NCBI GenBank assembly: GCA_003214215.1
Contig: QCLX01000003.1
Span: 21,360-85,359 of the forward strand
Reading direction: 5' to 3'
Length of the DNA stretch: 64,000 nt
Origin: Prochlorococcus sp. AG-418-G18
Lineage (GTDB): Bacteria; Cyanobacteriota; Cyanobacteriia; PCC-6307; Cyanobiaceae
Made by a program: the position numbers and the translations under genes. Below, piece after piece: positions 30,896-40,730 of this stretch (position 1 is the first letter of the stretch; each line of letters begins with the position of its first letter). Under the pieces are notes generated by a model. The model was not told where the DNA came from. It saw nothing but the letters and a program-made list of their open reading frames with translations, and did no database searches.

Positions 30896-31290
30896 TGCCA
30901 AATAATTACCGTCTTGCAAAAGTTTCCTCTCTTTTAAAGAAAGAGATAACCCTTATTTTGCAGAATGATTTGGAAAATGATTTGATTAGAGATCATTTTG
31001 TCAATATTTCTAAGATTGATTTATCAGGTGATTTGCAACACTGTAAAATTTATATAACTTCAACTGCTCAAGAAAAAGTGAGGAGTGAGATTGTAGAAAA
31101 CTTGAATACTGCTAAAAGCTCTATAAGGCATAGTTTAGGAAAAAGAATTGAGATGAGAAGAGTTCCAGAGATAATTTTTAAAGATGATGTTGTTCTTGAT
31201 AAAGGATTATCAGTCTTGAAACTTCTCGATGAATTAAAAAATAAAAATCAAAATAATAATAATGTTGAGGAAAAGGATGCCAATAGTTGA
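30895..31290 (+). CDS. rbfA: Ribosome-binding factor A
   Basis: RLAKVSSLLKKEITLILQ, RHSLGKRIEMRRVPEIIFKDD. Confidence 0.9.
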   Translation: MPNNYRLAKVSSLLKKEITLILQNDLENDLIRDHFVNISKIDLSGDLQHCKIYITSTAQEKVRSEIVENLNTAKSSIRHSLGKRIEMRRVPEIIFKDDVVLDKGLSVLKLLDELKNKNQNNNNVEEKDANS

Positions 31291-32074
31291 TCTACCTCTT
31301 GATCAAAGAAATATAATTATTACTCGATCAAAAGAAGGGATATTGGATATCAAAAGGATATTCACAAGCAAGGGAGCTAATGTATTTGATTTGCCTGCAA
31401 TAAGTATTGCTGATCCTGATGATTTGAATCCTCTCGATGAAGCATTAAATCAAATAAATGATTTTCATTGGATTATTTTTTCCAGTAGTAATGGGATTAA
31501 ATTTGTGGATAAAAGACTTAGACACTTTAATAGTTCATTAAAAGAATGTTCTAAAAAAACAAAAATCGCCGTAGTCGGAGAAAAAACCTCAAAAACTCTT
31601 GATGATTTTGGGATTAAGGCTGATTTCATACCTCCAGAATTCGTTGCTGAAAGTTTAATTGATAATTTCCCAGTATCTGGTTATGGACTTCGAGTCTTTG
31701 TACCAAGAGTTCAAACAGGTGGTAGGGATCTAATTGCAGATAAATTTAGAAAGTCTGGTTCCCGTGTATTTGAGGTTGCTGCATATGAAACTAGATGTCC
31801 TAAATCAATTCCCGAAGAAACAATTGATATTATTTCTAATCGAAAAGTAGACGCAATTATTTTCTCAAGCGGTAAAACCGTCGTAAATTCTGCTTTTTTA
31901 CTAGAAAAAAAATTTGGTAAACAATGGTTAGAATATTTTGATCAAATTAAGTTGTTAACTATTGGACCTCAGACAACAAAAATATGTAACAAGATTTTTG
32001 GAAGAGTTGATAGTCAGGCACAAAAATATACTTTTGAAGGACTGCTAGATCTGGCAATAAATATTTTTAGTTAG
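31262..32074 (+). CDS. hemD: Uroporphyrinogen-III synthase
   Basis: NIIITRSKEGILDIKRIF, IIFSSSNGIKFV, TIGPQTTK; start may be ATG 31277. Confidence 0.82.
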   Translation: MLRKRMPIVDLPLDQRNIIITRSKEGILDIKRIFTSKGANVFDLPAISIADPDDLNPLDEALNQINDFHWIIFSSSNGIKFVDKRLRHFNSSLKECSKKTKIAVVGEKTSKTLDDFGIKADFIPPEFVAESLIDNFPVSGYGLRVFVPRVQTGGRDLIADKFRKSGSRVFEVAAYETRCPKSIPEETIDIISNRKVDAIIFSSGKTVVNSAFLLEKKFGKQWLEYFDQIKLLTIGPQTTKICNKIFGRVDSQAQKYTFEGLLDLAINIFS

Positions 32075-32537
32075 GAAATTTTTTTGCATAGTTCTTTTCA
32101 ACTAAATCTTTGAACCTATCAATATTGGCCTGTAATTCATTTGTAACCATTTTGCCTAAGATATTTTCTTCCATAAAACGCGCAATCATTTTAGGTAGCT
32201 CATAAGTTATTGCTAAATTTACTGTTGTGATTTGATCACTTTTACTTTCGAAAACTACTGATCCCTCAGTTGGTAAACCTCCTATAGATTTCCATTTAAG
32301 TTTGCTTCTTTCGACCCTTTCTGTAATTTGAGCTTTCCATTTAAATCTAAAGCCATTTGCAGCCAAAGTCCATTCTGTTAAATCTGGTAATGTACTAGTC
32401 TCTTCATCAATTGTTTTTACAGATTCAATCCAGCTCATCCAAAGTGACATTGAGTCTAAATCGCTCCATGTATTCCAAACATTTTCGAGAGGCGCATTAA
32501 CGACTGTTATTACGTCATGCTTTAGCCAAGTACCCAT
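32067..32537 (-). CDS. SRPBCC/polyketide cyclase-like protein
   Basis: VITVVNAPLENVWNTWSDLDSMSLWMSWIESVKTID; adjacent to zds. Confidence 0.75.
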   Translation of the reverse strand: MGTWLKHDVITVVNAPLENVWNTWSDLDSMSLWMSWIESVKTIDEETSTLPDLTEWTLAANGFRFKWKAQITERVERSKLKWKSIGGLPTEGSVVFESKSDQITTVNLAITYELPKMIARFMEENILGKMVTNELQANIDRFKDLVEKNYAKKFPN

Positions 32538-32540
32538 GAA

Positions 32541-33995
32541 TCAACTTACTGCAAGATTTTTTGCTAATTCTGCTTTTTTCTCTAAGATTGCAGCAGCAGC
32601 CAAATGACCACTCATTGTAGCTCCCTCCATAGAGTCTATGTAATCTTGTTTTGTATAACTACCAGCCATGAAGAAATTAGGTATGGATGTTTTTTGATTA
32701 GGTCTGAAAGGTTCCATACCGGGTGACTCTCTATAGAGTGATTGTGGAATTTGTACTACATTACTCCAAAGCAATTTAAGGTTTTTTGAGGATGGAAATA
32801 GACGGCGAACCTCTTTATCTATTTCTTTTGTAATTCTTTCTGTAGATCTTCCCATCCATCTATCGCCAGGAGTTAAAACACATTGGAGAAGTGACCCCAT
32901 ATCTTTTTTTCTATAATCTGCTGGACTTGCTAGTGCCAAATCAGCAAAACAACTGAAAGAGGCATCAGCAGAATAAAGAAGATTATCTAGTCCAATTGGT
33001 TCATTTCCAGTATTATCTTTTTGCAATTCAGTAACCCAACCGTCATATCTTAATTGAATTGTGGCAACAGCAACAGCTCTAAGTTTTTTTAAACCTTCAA
33101 ATTCTTTAAATTGATACCATTCTTTTGGAATTATTTTTTTTATTCCAGGAACATCACAGGCAGCTAGAAATTTATCTGCAAACACTGCCTTGATTCCTTC
33201 AGGATAAGATATTTTTAATTGATTAACTAAATAAGAGGAAGATTCCTTTTCATAAATGATTTCTTCTACCCTATGGTTAAGATGTATTTTTGCTCCTTTG
33301 TTTGTGATGTAGTCGACAATAGGTTGAGTTAACCACTTATGTGGAGAACCTTTTAAAAGATTCAGTTTTGAAGCTTCTGTTTTTGAAGCAAACATCATGA
33401 AGATAGTTAGCATACATCTTGCTGAAATATCATTGCAATTAATGAAACCTAAAGCATATGCGATAGGATCCCACATTCTTTCTAAGCTTTTTTCACTTCC
33501 ACCATGGTTTAAAAACCATTCTTTAAAACTAATTCTATCTAGATCTCTAATTATTTTCATTGCGCCTTCGTAGTCTATCAATCCTCTAACTATTGGGCTT
33601 GTACCTAAAGCTAGAGCATTTCTAAACTTATCTACCCAACTAAGTTGTTCGGTGGTAAAAAAAGCTTTAAGTCCGTTAAATGGAGCACCTAAAGGGAATC
33701 TGAAGTCTAACGATTTTAAATTACCACCATTATTGATAAATAGATGAGTATGATCTTTCGGGAGTAAATTGTCTAGAGCTCCCACTTTTTTCATTAATTT
33801 AAAAAGATTTGCATAATTGTAAAAAAATACATGTAAACCCATTTCTATGTGGTTGCCATCCTTATCTTCCCAACTTCCTACTTTACCTCCCCAAAATGAT
33901 CTGCTCTCATAAATTTCTACTTCATGGCCTTCATCAACTAAATTGACTGCTGCTGTAAGTCCAGCTAATCCAGAACCAACTATTGCAATTTTCAC
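32541..33995 (-). CDS. crtQ: Zeta-carotene desaturase
   Basis: [62 protein letters not shown]. Confidence 0.92.
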   Translation of the reverse strand: MKIAIVGSGLAGLTAAVNLVDEGHEVEIYESRSFWGGKVGSWEDKDGNHIEMGLHVFFYNYANLFKLMKKVGALDNLLPKDHTHLFINNGGNLKSLDFRFPLGAPFNGLKAFFTTEQLSWVDKFRNALALGTSPIVRGLIDYEGAMKIIRDLDRISFKEWFLNHGGSEKSLERMWDPIAYALGFINCNDISARCMLTIFMMFASKTEASKLNLLKGSPHKWLTQPIVDYITNKGAKIHLNHRVEEIIYEKESSSYLVNQLKISYPEGIKAVFADKFLAACDVPGIKKIIPKEWYQFKEFEGLKKLRAVAVATIQLRYDGWVTELQKDNTGNEPIGLDNLLYSADASFSCFADLALASPADYRKKDMGSLLQCVLTPGDRWMGRSTERITKEIDKEVRRLFPSSKNLKLLWSNVVQIPQSLYRESPGMEPFRPNQKTSIPNFFMAGSYTKQDYIDSMEGATMSGHLAAAAILEKKAELAKNLAVS

Positions 33996-34094
33996 TTTTT
34001 CTTAGAATTATAACAAATCAAGTTTGGATAACGTTTGTTCTATGCATCCTATCGATTAAGTTTTTATATTATAAATAGTAGAAATCCCTTGTTT

Positions 34095-34487
34095 ATGGAA
34101 AATGTAGAAGTTAAACAGGAAATTAAAAATTCTGATGATGGCAAAGGTATCTTAATTACGAATGATGCTATAGAACAAATTTCAAATTTATTGAAGGGAC
34201 AAAGTGATAAAAAAGCACTTAGGGTAGGGGTAAGATCTGGCGGTTGTAGTGGGATGAGTTATACGATGGATTTTATAGGAACTGATGAAATAAATCCCGA
34301 TGATAAAGTTTATGATTATTCATTAAAAGCAGATCAAATCTTTCAAGTTGTTTGTGATCCCAAAAGTCTTTTATATATTTATGGAATGCAGTTAGATTTT
34401 AGTAAGGAATTAATTGGAGGCGGCTTTAATTTTGTAAATCCTAATGCCTCTCAAACTTGCGGTTGTGGAAGCTCTTTTGCAGTTTAA
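34095..34487 (+). CDS. HesB/IscA/SufA-family Fe-S assembly protein
   Basis: LRVGVRSGGCSGMSYTMDF, GGGFNFVNPNASQTCGCGSSFAV; start trimmed to ATG 34095. Confidence 0.92.
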   Translation: MENVEVKQEIKNSDDGKGILITNDAIEQISNLLKGQSDKKALRVGVRSGGCSGMSYTMDFIGTDEINPDDKVYDYSLKADQIFQVVCDPKSLLYIYGMQLDFSKELIGGGFNFVNPNASQTCGCGSSFAV

Positions 34488-34493
34488 TAAATA

Positions 34494-34922
34494 ATGAATA
34501 ACGAAATTAATCCCATCGAAGAGGATTTTAATGCAGCTTTATCAAGATATAAAGCAGGGCAAGATTTAATTCCAATCGTTCAAGATTTTCAAAAAATTAT
34601 ACAGCAAATTCCAAATCATTTTGCTGCTTGGACTTGTTTATCATGGCTTCAATTACTTTTGAAAAACAATGAAGAAGCTTTGTCAGCTGCAAGACAAGCT
34701 GTTCGATTAAATCAGCAAGATCCACAAGCAAGAATGAATTTGTCTTTAGCTCTTTTGGCTACCAATAATAAAGGTGTTAGGGATCATATTGAGTTAATAA
34801 AAAAAATGTCTACGATGATGCCAGATGTGAAAAGTGAGTTGAAAGAATCTGTTGAAGACGGATTAAGTAGATATCCAGATTGGCCTGAGTTAACCAAAGT
34901 AAAAAAATGGTTGGAATTTTAA
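34494..34922 (+). CDS. TPR-repeat protein
   Basis: NHFAAWTCLSWLQLLLKNNEEALSAARQAVRLNQQDPQARMNLSLAL. Confidence 0.7.
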   Translation: MNNEINPIEEDFNAALSRYKAGQDLIPIVQDFQKIIQQIPNHFAAWTCLSWLQLLLKNNEEALSAARQAVRLNQQDPQARMNLSLALLATNNKGVRDHIELIKKMSTMMPDVKSELKESVEDGLSRYPDWPELTKVKKWLEF

Positions 34923-34923
34923 A

Positions 34924-36126
34924 TTGTTTAAGATTTTAATTTTAAGTAATGGGCATGGAGAAGATCTATCTGGCAGTCTAATAGCTAAACAATTCGTAAA
35001 AAGTGGTTATTCTGTTGATGCTTTGCCAATTGTTGGTATGGGAAACCATTACGAAAAAGAAAAAATTAAGATTATCGGTAAAACTAAGGAATTTAGAACT
35101 GGAGGAATTGGTTATAATTCTTTTAAGGGAAGACTTACTGAGATATTAGGAGGAGAAATATTTTATCTTCTAAAAAGATTATATTTAACTTTTAAAATAA
35201 GAAAAAAATATGATTATTTTTTTGTAGTTGGAGATATTGTGCCAGTTTTTTTTGCATGGGTTTGTAATAAAGATTTTTTTACATATCTAGTTGCTTATTC
35301 CAGCCATTATGAAGGGAAGTTGAAATTACCATGGCCTTCTAAATTTTTCTTGCTCTCACAAAAAGCAAAAAAAATATATACGAGAGATTCCCTTACAGCT
35401 AATGATTTAACATTGCAATTAAAAAAGAAAGTGTCTTTTTTAGGTAACCCATTTATGGATAAGTTTTTTCCTAGAAATAAAGAATTAAATAAAGATGAAT
35501 TTAGTATTGGATTATTTCCAGGAAGTAGATTCCCCGAGATTTTAGATAATTTTGTGTTGATTTTAGAGGTATTAGAGGCATTGTCAGATTTTAGATATTT
35601 TCAAAAAATTCAGTTTAATTTTGCAATAGTTAATGCTCTATCTTCATCAAAAATAAAGGAGATATTTCAAAAAAGAGGATGGTTAAAAATAGAAAATATA
35701 AAAGATAATAATCTCTTGAAATTCCAATATAAATTTTTAGAAGTGAATATATATTGGAATAATTTTGACAAAATATTATTGAAAAGTAGATGCTGTATTA
35801 GCATGGCAGGAACAGCAGCAGAGCAAGCGATTGGATTAGGAAAACCAGTTATTCAGATTGAAGGTAAAGGTCCGCAATTTACAAAAACTTTTGCAGAAGC
35901 GCAAAGACGTTTGCTTGGAAAATATGTTTTTTGTGCCAGTAATTTTAAAGACAAAAATGATCAAATCAATCAGACAATGAAATTGATCATAAAAATAATA
36001 TATCTTATACAGCTAAATAAGAAGTTTATGATCTCATGTCATGAAAATGCTAAAAAAAGACTTGGTGAAAACAAAGCTTGTTTAAAAATGGTTGATGATA
36101 TGAATATTGTTATAAAAAATGACTAA
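34924..36126 (+). CDS. Lipid-A-disaccharide synthase-related (LpxB-like) protein
   Basis: ILILSNGHGEDLSGSLIAKQF, GLFPGSRFPEIL, CISMAGTAAEQAIGLGKPVIQIEGKGPQFTKTFAEAQ. Confidence 0.8.
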   Translation: MFKILILSNGHGEDLSGSLIAKQFVKSGYSVDALPIVGMGNHYEKEKIKIIGKTKEFRTGGIGYNSFKGRLTEILGGEIFYLLKRLYLTFKIRKKYDYFFVVGDIVPVFFAWVCNKDFFTYLVAYSSHYEGKLKLPWPSKFFLLSQKAKKIYTRDSLTANDLTLQLKKKVSFLGNPFMDKFFPRNKELNKDEFSIGLFPGSRFPEILDNFVLILEVLEALSDFRYFQKIQFNFAIVNALSSSKIKEIFQKRGWLKIENIKDNNLLKFQYKFLEVNIYWNNFDKILLKSRCCISMAGTAAEQAIGLGKPVIQIEGKGPQFTKTFAEAQRRLLGKYVFCASNFKDKNDQINQTMKLIIKIIYLIQLNKKFMISCHENAKKRLGENKACLKMVDDMNIVIKND

Positions 36127-36388
36127 GGAAAATAATCAAAATAAGTTAAAACAAATTATCGATAATTTGTTATTAATAAATTTATTTACAGTCATTTTTT
36201 TTGCAATATTTTTTATTTTTGCAATCATCATGCAATTTAATGGGATATTTATTTTTATTAATTTTATTCAAATAGTTTGGAATCCTCTTGTAGTTCCATT
36301 GATAACAATTCTTATTATTGGTGCTTTAGTAAACGGTATTAATTCTTGGTGGAGGCGTAAATTGCTTTCTCAAGAAGAGGATATTTAA
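36119..36388 (+). CDS. Small two-TM membrane protein, hypothetical
   Basis: Hydrophobic ORF overlapping the stop of the preceding gene; ...LVVPLITILIIGALVNGINSWWRRKLL. Confidence 0.6.
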   Translation: MTKENNQNKLKQIIDNLLLINLFTVIFFAIFFIFAIIMQFNGIFIFINFIQIVWNPLVVPLITILIIGALVNGINSWWRRKLLSQEEDI

Positions 36389-37265
36389 AATTATAATTTT
36401 TGATTTTACTGCTAATTACTTTTTGTCCTTCTAAAACAACTTTCGCTCCATCTCCTAACAATATTTTTAAAACCGCTCCAGGCACTGGAAGTAAATTAGG
36501 TCTATTCAGACATTTGCCTAAAGTCTGAGAAAATTCTCTCATTAATACTGGATTTGGTGCAACAGCATTAAATACTCCCGAATACTTTTTATCAACTAAT
36601 GCTTGAATAATTAATGCACATAAATCAGTTCTATGAATCCAACTCATCCATTGTTTACCATCTCCAATTGGTCCACCTAATCCAACTTTAAATATAGGGA
36701 GCATTTTTCCTAATGCTCCTCCGTCTTTTTCTAGAACAATTCCAATTCTAAAAATAACTAACCTTGAGAAAAATGGTTTTTCAGCGGCGACCGCTTCCCA
36801 TCTTTTGCAAAGATTAGATAAAAAGTCATTCCCTCCAAGACTATTTTCATTGAATTCAGTAGACAAACTTGTACCGTAATAACCTATAGCTGATCCATTT
36901 ATAATGACTTTTGGGTTTATTTTTAAATTTTTAAGGGTCTTCATCATAAATTTCGTGGTGTTAATACGACTATTTTCAATCTCCTGTTTTTGTTCAGCAG
37001 TCCATTTTTTTTCTGCTATGGGTTCTCCCATCAAGTTAATAATTCCATCTGTCTCTCTTAAAATATTTAGAAGATTTTCGTTATTCCAGTTTTTTTCTTT
37101 TGATAAATCTATTTGAAAAAATTTAAACTTATTGAAATCTAAAGCAAGCTTTAATTTACTAATGGGTTTTCTACTTACAATGTATATTTCGTGATTTGCA
37201 TTGAGTAGTGATGGTACTAATTCTTTACCAATAAATCCAGTGCAGCCAAGTAGTAAAAGACGCAT
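36339..37265 (-). CDS. TIGR01777-type NAD-dependent epimerase
   Basis: LLLGCTGFIGKELVPSLL, INLMGEPIAEKKWTAEQKQEIENSRI, GSAIGYYG, WMSWIHRTDLC. Confidence 0.88.
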   Translation of the reverse strand: MRLLLLGCTGFIGKELVPSLLNANHEIYIVSRKPISKLKLALDFNKFKFFQIDLSKEKNWNNENLLNILRETDGIINLMGEPIAEKKWTAEQKQEIENSRINTTKFMMKTLKNLKINPKVIINGSAIGYYGTSLSTEFNENSLGGNDFLSNLCKRWEAVAAEKPFFSRLVIFRIGIVLEKDGGALGKMLPIFKVGLGGPIGDGKQWMSWIHRTDLCALIIQALVDKKYSGVFNAVAPNPVLMREFSQTLGKCLNRPNLLPVPGAVLKILLGDGAKVVLEGQKVISSKIKNYNFKYPLLEKAIYASTKN

Positions 37266-37401
37266 ATCTTATAGATGTTTATTATTTAAGGCTATTAAAT
37301 TTTTTAGACGTTTGTAATTATTATTCCGTTTTAAATTTTTTTCAATAGTTTTCAAACAAGTTTTTGTATAATGAATCTCAAATAACTTTCTTGAATTTAT
37401 T

Positions 37402-37638
37402 ATGACAGATTCTATTCCAAAGAAACCTCTCAAGAAAGGAAGCTTAGTTTTTGTCGATAGAGAAAATTATATAAAAAGTATCGAAGCGCTAGCCAGTGAT
37501 GATGATCTACCTAATTATGTCTTTGAAGGTCCTGGAGAGATTCTTTCAGTAAAAGACGAATATGCTCAGGTTCGATGGCGCAGACCTGTTCCAGATGTTT
37601 GGTTGAAATTAGATCAACTTAAAGAATATACTCAATAA
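37402..37638 (+). CDS. ndhO: NAD(P)H-quinone oxidoreductase subunit O
   Basis: LKKGSLVFVDRENY...YVFEGPGEILSVKDEYAQVRWRRPVPDVWLKLDQL. Confidence 0.9.
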   Translation: MTDSIPKKPLKKGSLVFVDRENYIKSIEALASDDDLPNYVFEGPGEILSVKDEYAQVRWRRPVPDVWLKLDQLKEYTQ

Positions 37639-37649
37639 AATTTTTATAT

Positions 37650-38327
37650 CTAAAAGTTTTTATTTTTTTTATCTATAGACATCTTTGATTGTATTCTTTT
37701 TGCTTCTTTGATCATTTCTTTGCCATCAAATAAGTAATTATCAACGTATCCTTGTGTGTATCTATCAAATTCTGATAGCGCGTCTTTAACTTGTGAAAAA
37801 CAATGATAAAGATCGAGGCCTAAAACTGTAATAGACTTTGGAACTATTTGTTTGTTATAAATTTTTTCAACTTTCTCTATTTTCTTTTGTGAAAGAATAA
37901 TATAACTGCAAAAATTTTCCATTAGTTCGTCATCATATGGATCCGCAGATAGTTCTTTTATTTCGTTATTCAATGGTTTAATGATTTGACTAATTAATCT
38001 ATTTATCGGACTATAAATTTCTTTAATCCATGTTTCAACTTCTTGGTCCTTAATTGAAGAATTATGTTTTTTTGAATTAAATTTCTCTTCCCAATTTTCG
38101 TTTAATGAATCAAATGATGAGCTGGAAAAGGAAAAACTGCTATCGTATTGTTTCTTTTTGATAGGGTCATTTAGAGTTTCCCAGGCATTTTGTATTGCAA
38201 GAAATCGTTCTTTCTTGCCACCTGCATCTGGATGATGTTGCTTAACTAAAGAGCGATATGAAGATTTAATTTCACTTCTGGTTGCATTTTGTTTGAGACC
38301 TAATTCTTCATATAAATTTTTTTCCAT
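37650..38327 (-). CDS. DnaJ-domain protein
   Basis: NLYEELGLKQNATRSEIKSSYRSLVKQHHPDAGG (HPD). Confidence 0.85.
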   Translation of the reverse strand: MEKNLYEELGLKQNATRSEIKSSYRSLVKQHHPDAGGKKERFLAIQNAWETLNDPIKKKQYDSSFSFSSSSFDSLNENWEEKFNSKKHNSSIKDQEVETWIKEIYSPINRLISQIIKPLNNEIKELSADPYDDELMENFCSYIILSQKKIEKVEKIYNKQIVPKSITVLGLDLYHCFSQVKDALSEFDRYTQGYVDNYLFDGKEMIKEAKRIQSKMSIDKKNKNF

Positions 38328-38343
38328 TTTTATGAATTATGCA

Positions 38344-39312
38344 TTAAAGATAACCATCTTTCCTTGCTTCAATTGAAGAATTCGATTCAAACATTGCCGT
38401 TGATAAATATCTTTCACCAAAACTTGGAAGAATTACTATCAATCTTTTATTCATCAGTTCTTTCCTTTCTCCGATTTTTATAGTTGCTGCTAATGCTGCA
38501 CCACTGCTTATGCCCGACAAAAGACCTTCCAATCGAGCTAATAGACGCCCATAATAAAAAGCTTCATCGTCATCTATTTTTATAATTTCATCTATTAACT
38601 TTGTATTCAGAACTTTCGGAACAAAACCTGCTCCTATTCCTTGGATTGAATGAGATCCTGCTATTTCTCCAGAAATTACAGCACTTTTTTTGGGCTCTAC
38701 AGCATAAATTTTGCAATTTGGATTAACTTTTTTTAAAAAACGTGCGCAACCAGTAATTGTTCCTCCTGTGCCAACTCCTGTAACTAGTCCATCTAAATTA
38801 TTATTAGATTGGGCCCATATCTCTTGTGCTGTTGTTCTTTCGTGGATATCGGGATTAGCGAAGTTTTCAAATTGATTAAATTGATAGCTATTGGATATGC
38901 TTGAAGAAAGCTCATTAGCTAAATCTAAAGCTCCTTTCATTCCTTCTTTACCAGGAGTTAGCTGTAATTCAGCTCCATATGCTCTCAACATTGCCCTTCT
39001 TTCAATACTCATTGTATCAGGCATAGTTAATATTAATTTATAGCCTTTTGCTGCAGCAACCATTGCTAATGCGATGCCAGTATTTCCACTTGTTGCTTCA
39101 ATTAATGTTGTTTGATTTGGTCTTATCAATCCTTCTTCTTCAGCTTTGCATAACATTGAATAAGCAATTCGATCTTTAACTGAGGCCGAAGGATTGAAGC
39201 TTTCAAGTTTGGCTATTATCTCTGGATAACAATTAAAGTACTTTTTGATTCGATTTAATTTGACTAATGGGGTATTTCCAACTAGAGAAGTGATATCATT
39301 TGCTATTTCCAT
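38344..39312 (-). CDS. cysK: Cysteine synthase A (O-acetylserine sulfhydrylase)
   Basis: SLVGNTPLVKLNRI, NPSASVKDRIAYSM, EATSGNTGIALAMVAAAKGYK, GTGGTITG, GISSGAALAA. Confidence 0.92.
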   Translation of the reverse strand: MEIANDITSLVGNTPLVKLNRIKKYFNCYPEIIAKLESFNPSASVKDRIAYSMLCKAEEEGLIRPNQTTLIEATSGNTGIALAMVAAAKGYKLILTMPDTMSIERRAMLRAYGAELQLTPGKEGMKGALDLANELSSSISNSYQFNQFENFANPDIHERTTAQEIWAQSNNNLDGLVTGVGTGGTITGCARFLKKVNPNCKIYAVEPKKSAVISGEIAGSHSIQGIGAGFVPKVLNTKLIDEIIKIDDDEAFYYGRLLARLEGLLSGISSGAALAATIKIGERKELMNKRLIVILPSFGERYLSTAMFESNSSIEARKDGYL

Positions 39313-39466
39313 GAAATGATTATTTAAATTGCAAAATTTAATCTCCTTCTTTTATACTAATTGTATTTCAAGATCTTTTATATAATTTTCTCAAAATAAT
39401 TTAATTTTAAAAAACTTTTTGTAAGAGAATATTTACTATTATAGAAGGAAGTTTTGATAAATTTTT

Positions 39467-39739
39467 ATGTATTCGCTGGAACTAAGTCTAAGATATTCAC
39501 CTTTTCCACTTTCAATTCAGAAGAAAGAATTCGAAGATGTTAAAAGAATTTATGATGAAATAAAAAATTCTATGAATCAGGCTTTAGAAACTTCAAACTT
39601 GATTGAATTAAGGTGCGATAAAGTGCGAGATAAATTAATTGCTGTCAGAGCTCAAGAAATTATTTCTGTGCAGATATATGAAAAATCATCAGTAGCAGGA
39701 GGCGCTAAAAGACCAGGATTCTCCCTAAACATGGATTGA
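39467..39739 (+). CDS. UPF0367-like cyanobacterial protein
   Basis: YSLELSLRYSPFPLSIQKKEFEDVKRIYDEI ... ISVQIYEKSSVAGGAKRPGF. Confidence 0.75.
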   Translation: MYSLELSLRYSPFPLSIQKKEFEDVKRIYDEIKNSMNQALETSNLIELRCDKVRDKLIAVRAQEIISVQIYEKSSVAGGAKRPGFSLNMD

Positions 39740-40422
39740 TAGAATTTATGAGCGATGCTTTTGAAAATGAAATACCTTATATTCATTTCAAAGATGTTTA
39801 TTTTTCATACCCAGAGGAAAAAGAAAATTTAATTTTTAAATGTAATTTCTCAATAAAAACTCCTGGATTTTGGATGATAGTTGGTAAAAATGGGACTGGA
39901 AAAAGCACTCTCTTAAAATTAATTAATGGAATAATTAAACCCACACATGGAATCGTTAATTCTAAAGCAAATATTGGTATGGTATTTCAAAACCCTGATC
40001 ATCAAATATTGATGCCAAACTGCAGAAGCGAACTTTTGATCAATATCAATCAAAATATTAGTGACTATGAAATTAATAAAAAAATTGAATATGTCCTAGA
40101 TCAGGTCGGACTGAATGGGTTTGAAAAAAGGCCAGTTCATACATTAAGCGGTGGTCAAAAACAACGATTAACTATTGCATGTGTTCTTTTAAGTAATAGA
40201 AATTTTATTCTTTTGGATGAGCCTACAGCATTACTTGATCGAACCAGCCAATTAAAAGTTTTAAAAACCATTAAAAATCTTACAAGTGACCATAAAAAAC
40301 CATTATCAGCTTTGTGGATAACTCACCGTTATGAAGAATTAACTTATGCTGATGCAGTAGCAGAGTTGAAAAATGGTTTCTTATCTACCTGGCAAGAACC
40401 GTCAAAATTTCAATATAATTAA
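39736..40422 (+). CDS. ABC transporter ATP-binding protein (ECF/CbiO-like)
   Basis: VGKNGTGKSTLLKLING, GMVFQNPDHQILMP, LSGGQKQRLTIACVL, ILLDEPTALLD. Confidence 0.88.
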   Translation: MIEFMSDAFENEIPYIHFKDVYFSYPEEKENLIFKCNFSIKTPGFWMIVGKNGTGKSTLLKLINGIIKPTHGIVNSKANIGMVFQNPDHQILMPNCRSELLININQNISDYEINKKIEYVLDQVGLNGFEKRPVHTLSGGQKQRLTIACVLLSNRNFILLDEPTALLDRTSQLKVLKTIKNLTSDHKKPLSALWITHRYEELTYADAVAELKNGFLSTWQEPSKFQYN

Positions 40423-40471
40423 CTTTTTTACTTGTCATAAGGTACTTAGAAGAGCTAAATTCATTTTATAT

Positions 40472-40543
<72 letters not shown>

Positions 40544-40568
40544 TTCCTCAATAAATTCAAGAATAATC

Positions 40569-40596
40569 AAGAGACCTCATAAGTCTCTTTTTTTGT
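40569..40596 (+). terminator. Rho-independent terminator downstream of tRNA-Asn
   Basis: AAGAGAC CTCATAA GTCTCTT followed by T-run. Confidence 0.75.
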
Positions 40597-40688
40597 TTCT
40601 ATAACTGGAGTTAGAAAAGAAATAGATATTCAGTACATTCCAATAATAACTACTATATTTGGTATTAAATAAATAAATTTTTTAAAAA

Positions 40689-40728
40689 AGTTAGTGTAAA
40701 GTTAGTGTAATTTAAGAAATAGTTAGTG
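40689..40728 (+). promoter_or_regulatory. Three direct AGTTAGTG repeats, helically phased, upstream of the nuclease-like ORF
   Basis: AGTTAGTG at 40689, 40700 and 40721 (spacing 11 and 21 bp), ending just before the ATG at 40731. Confidence 0.45.
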
Positions 40729-40730
40729 GA

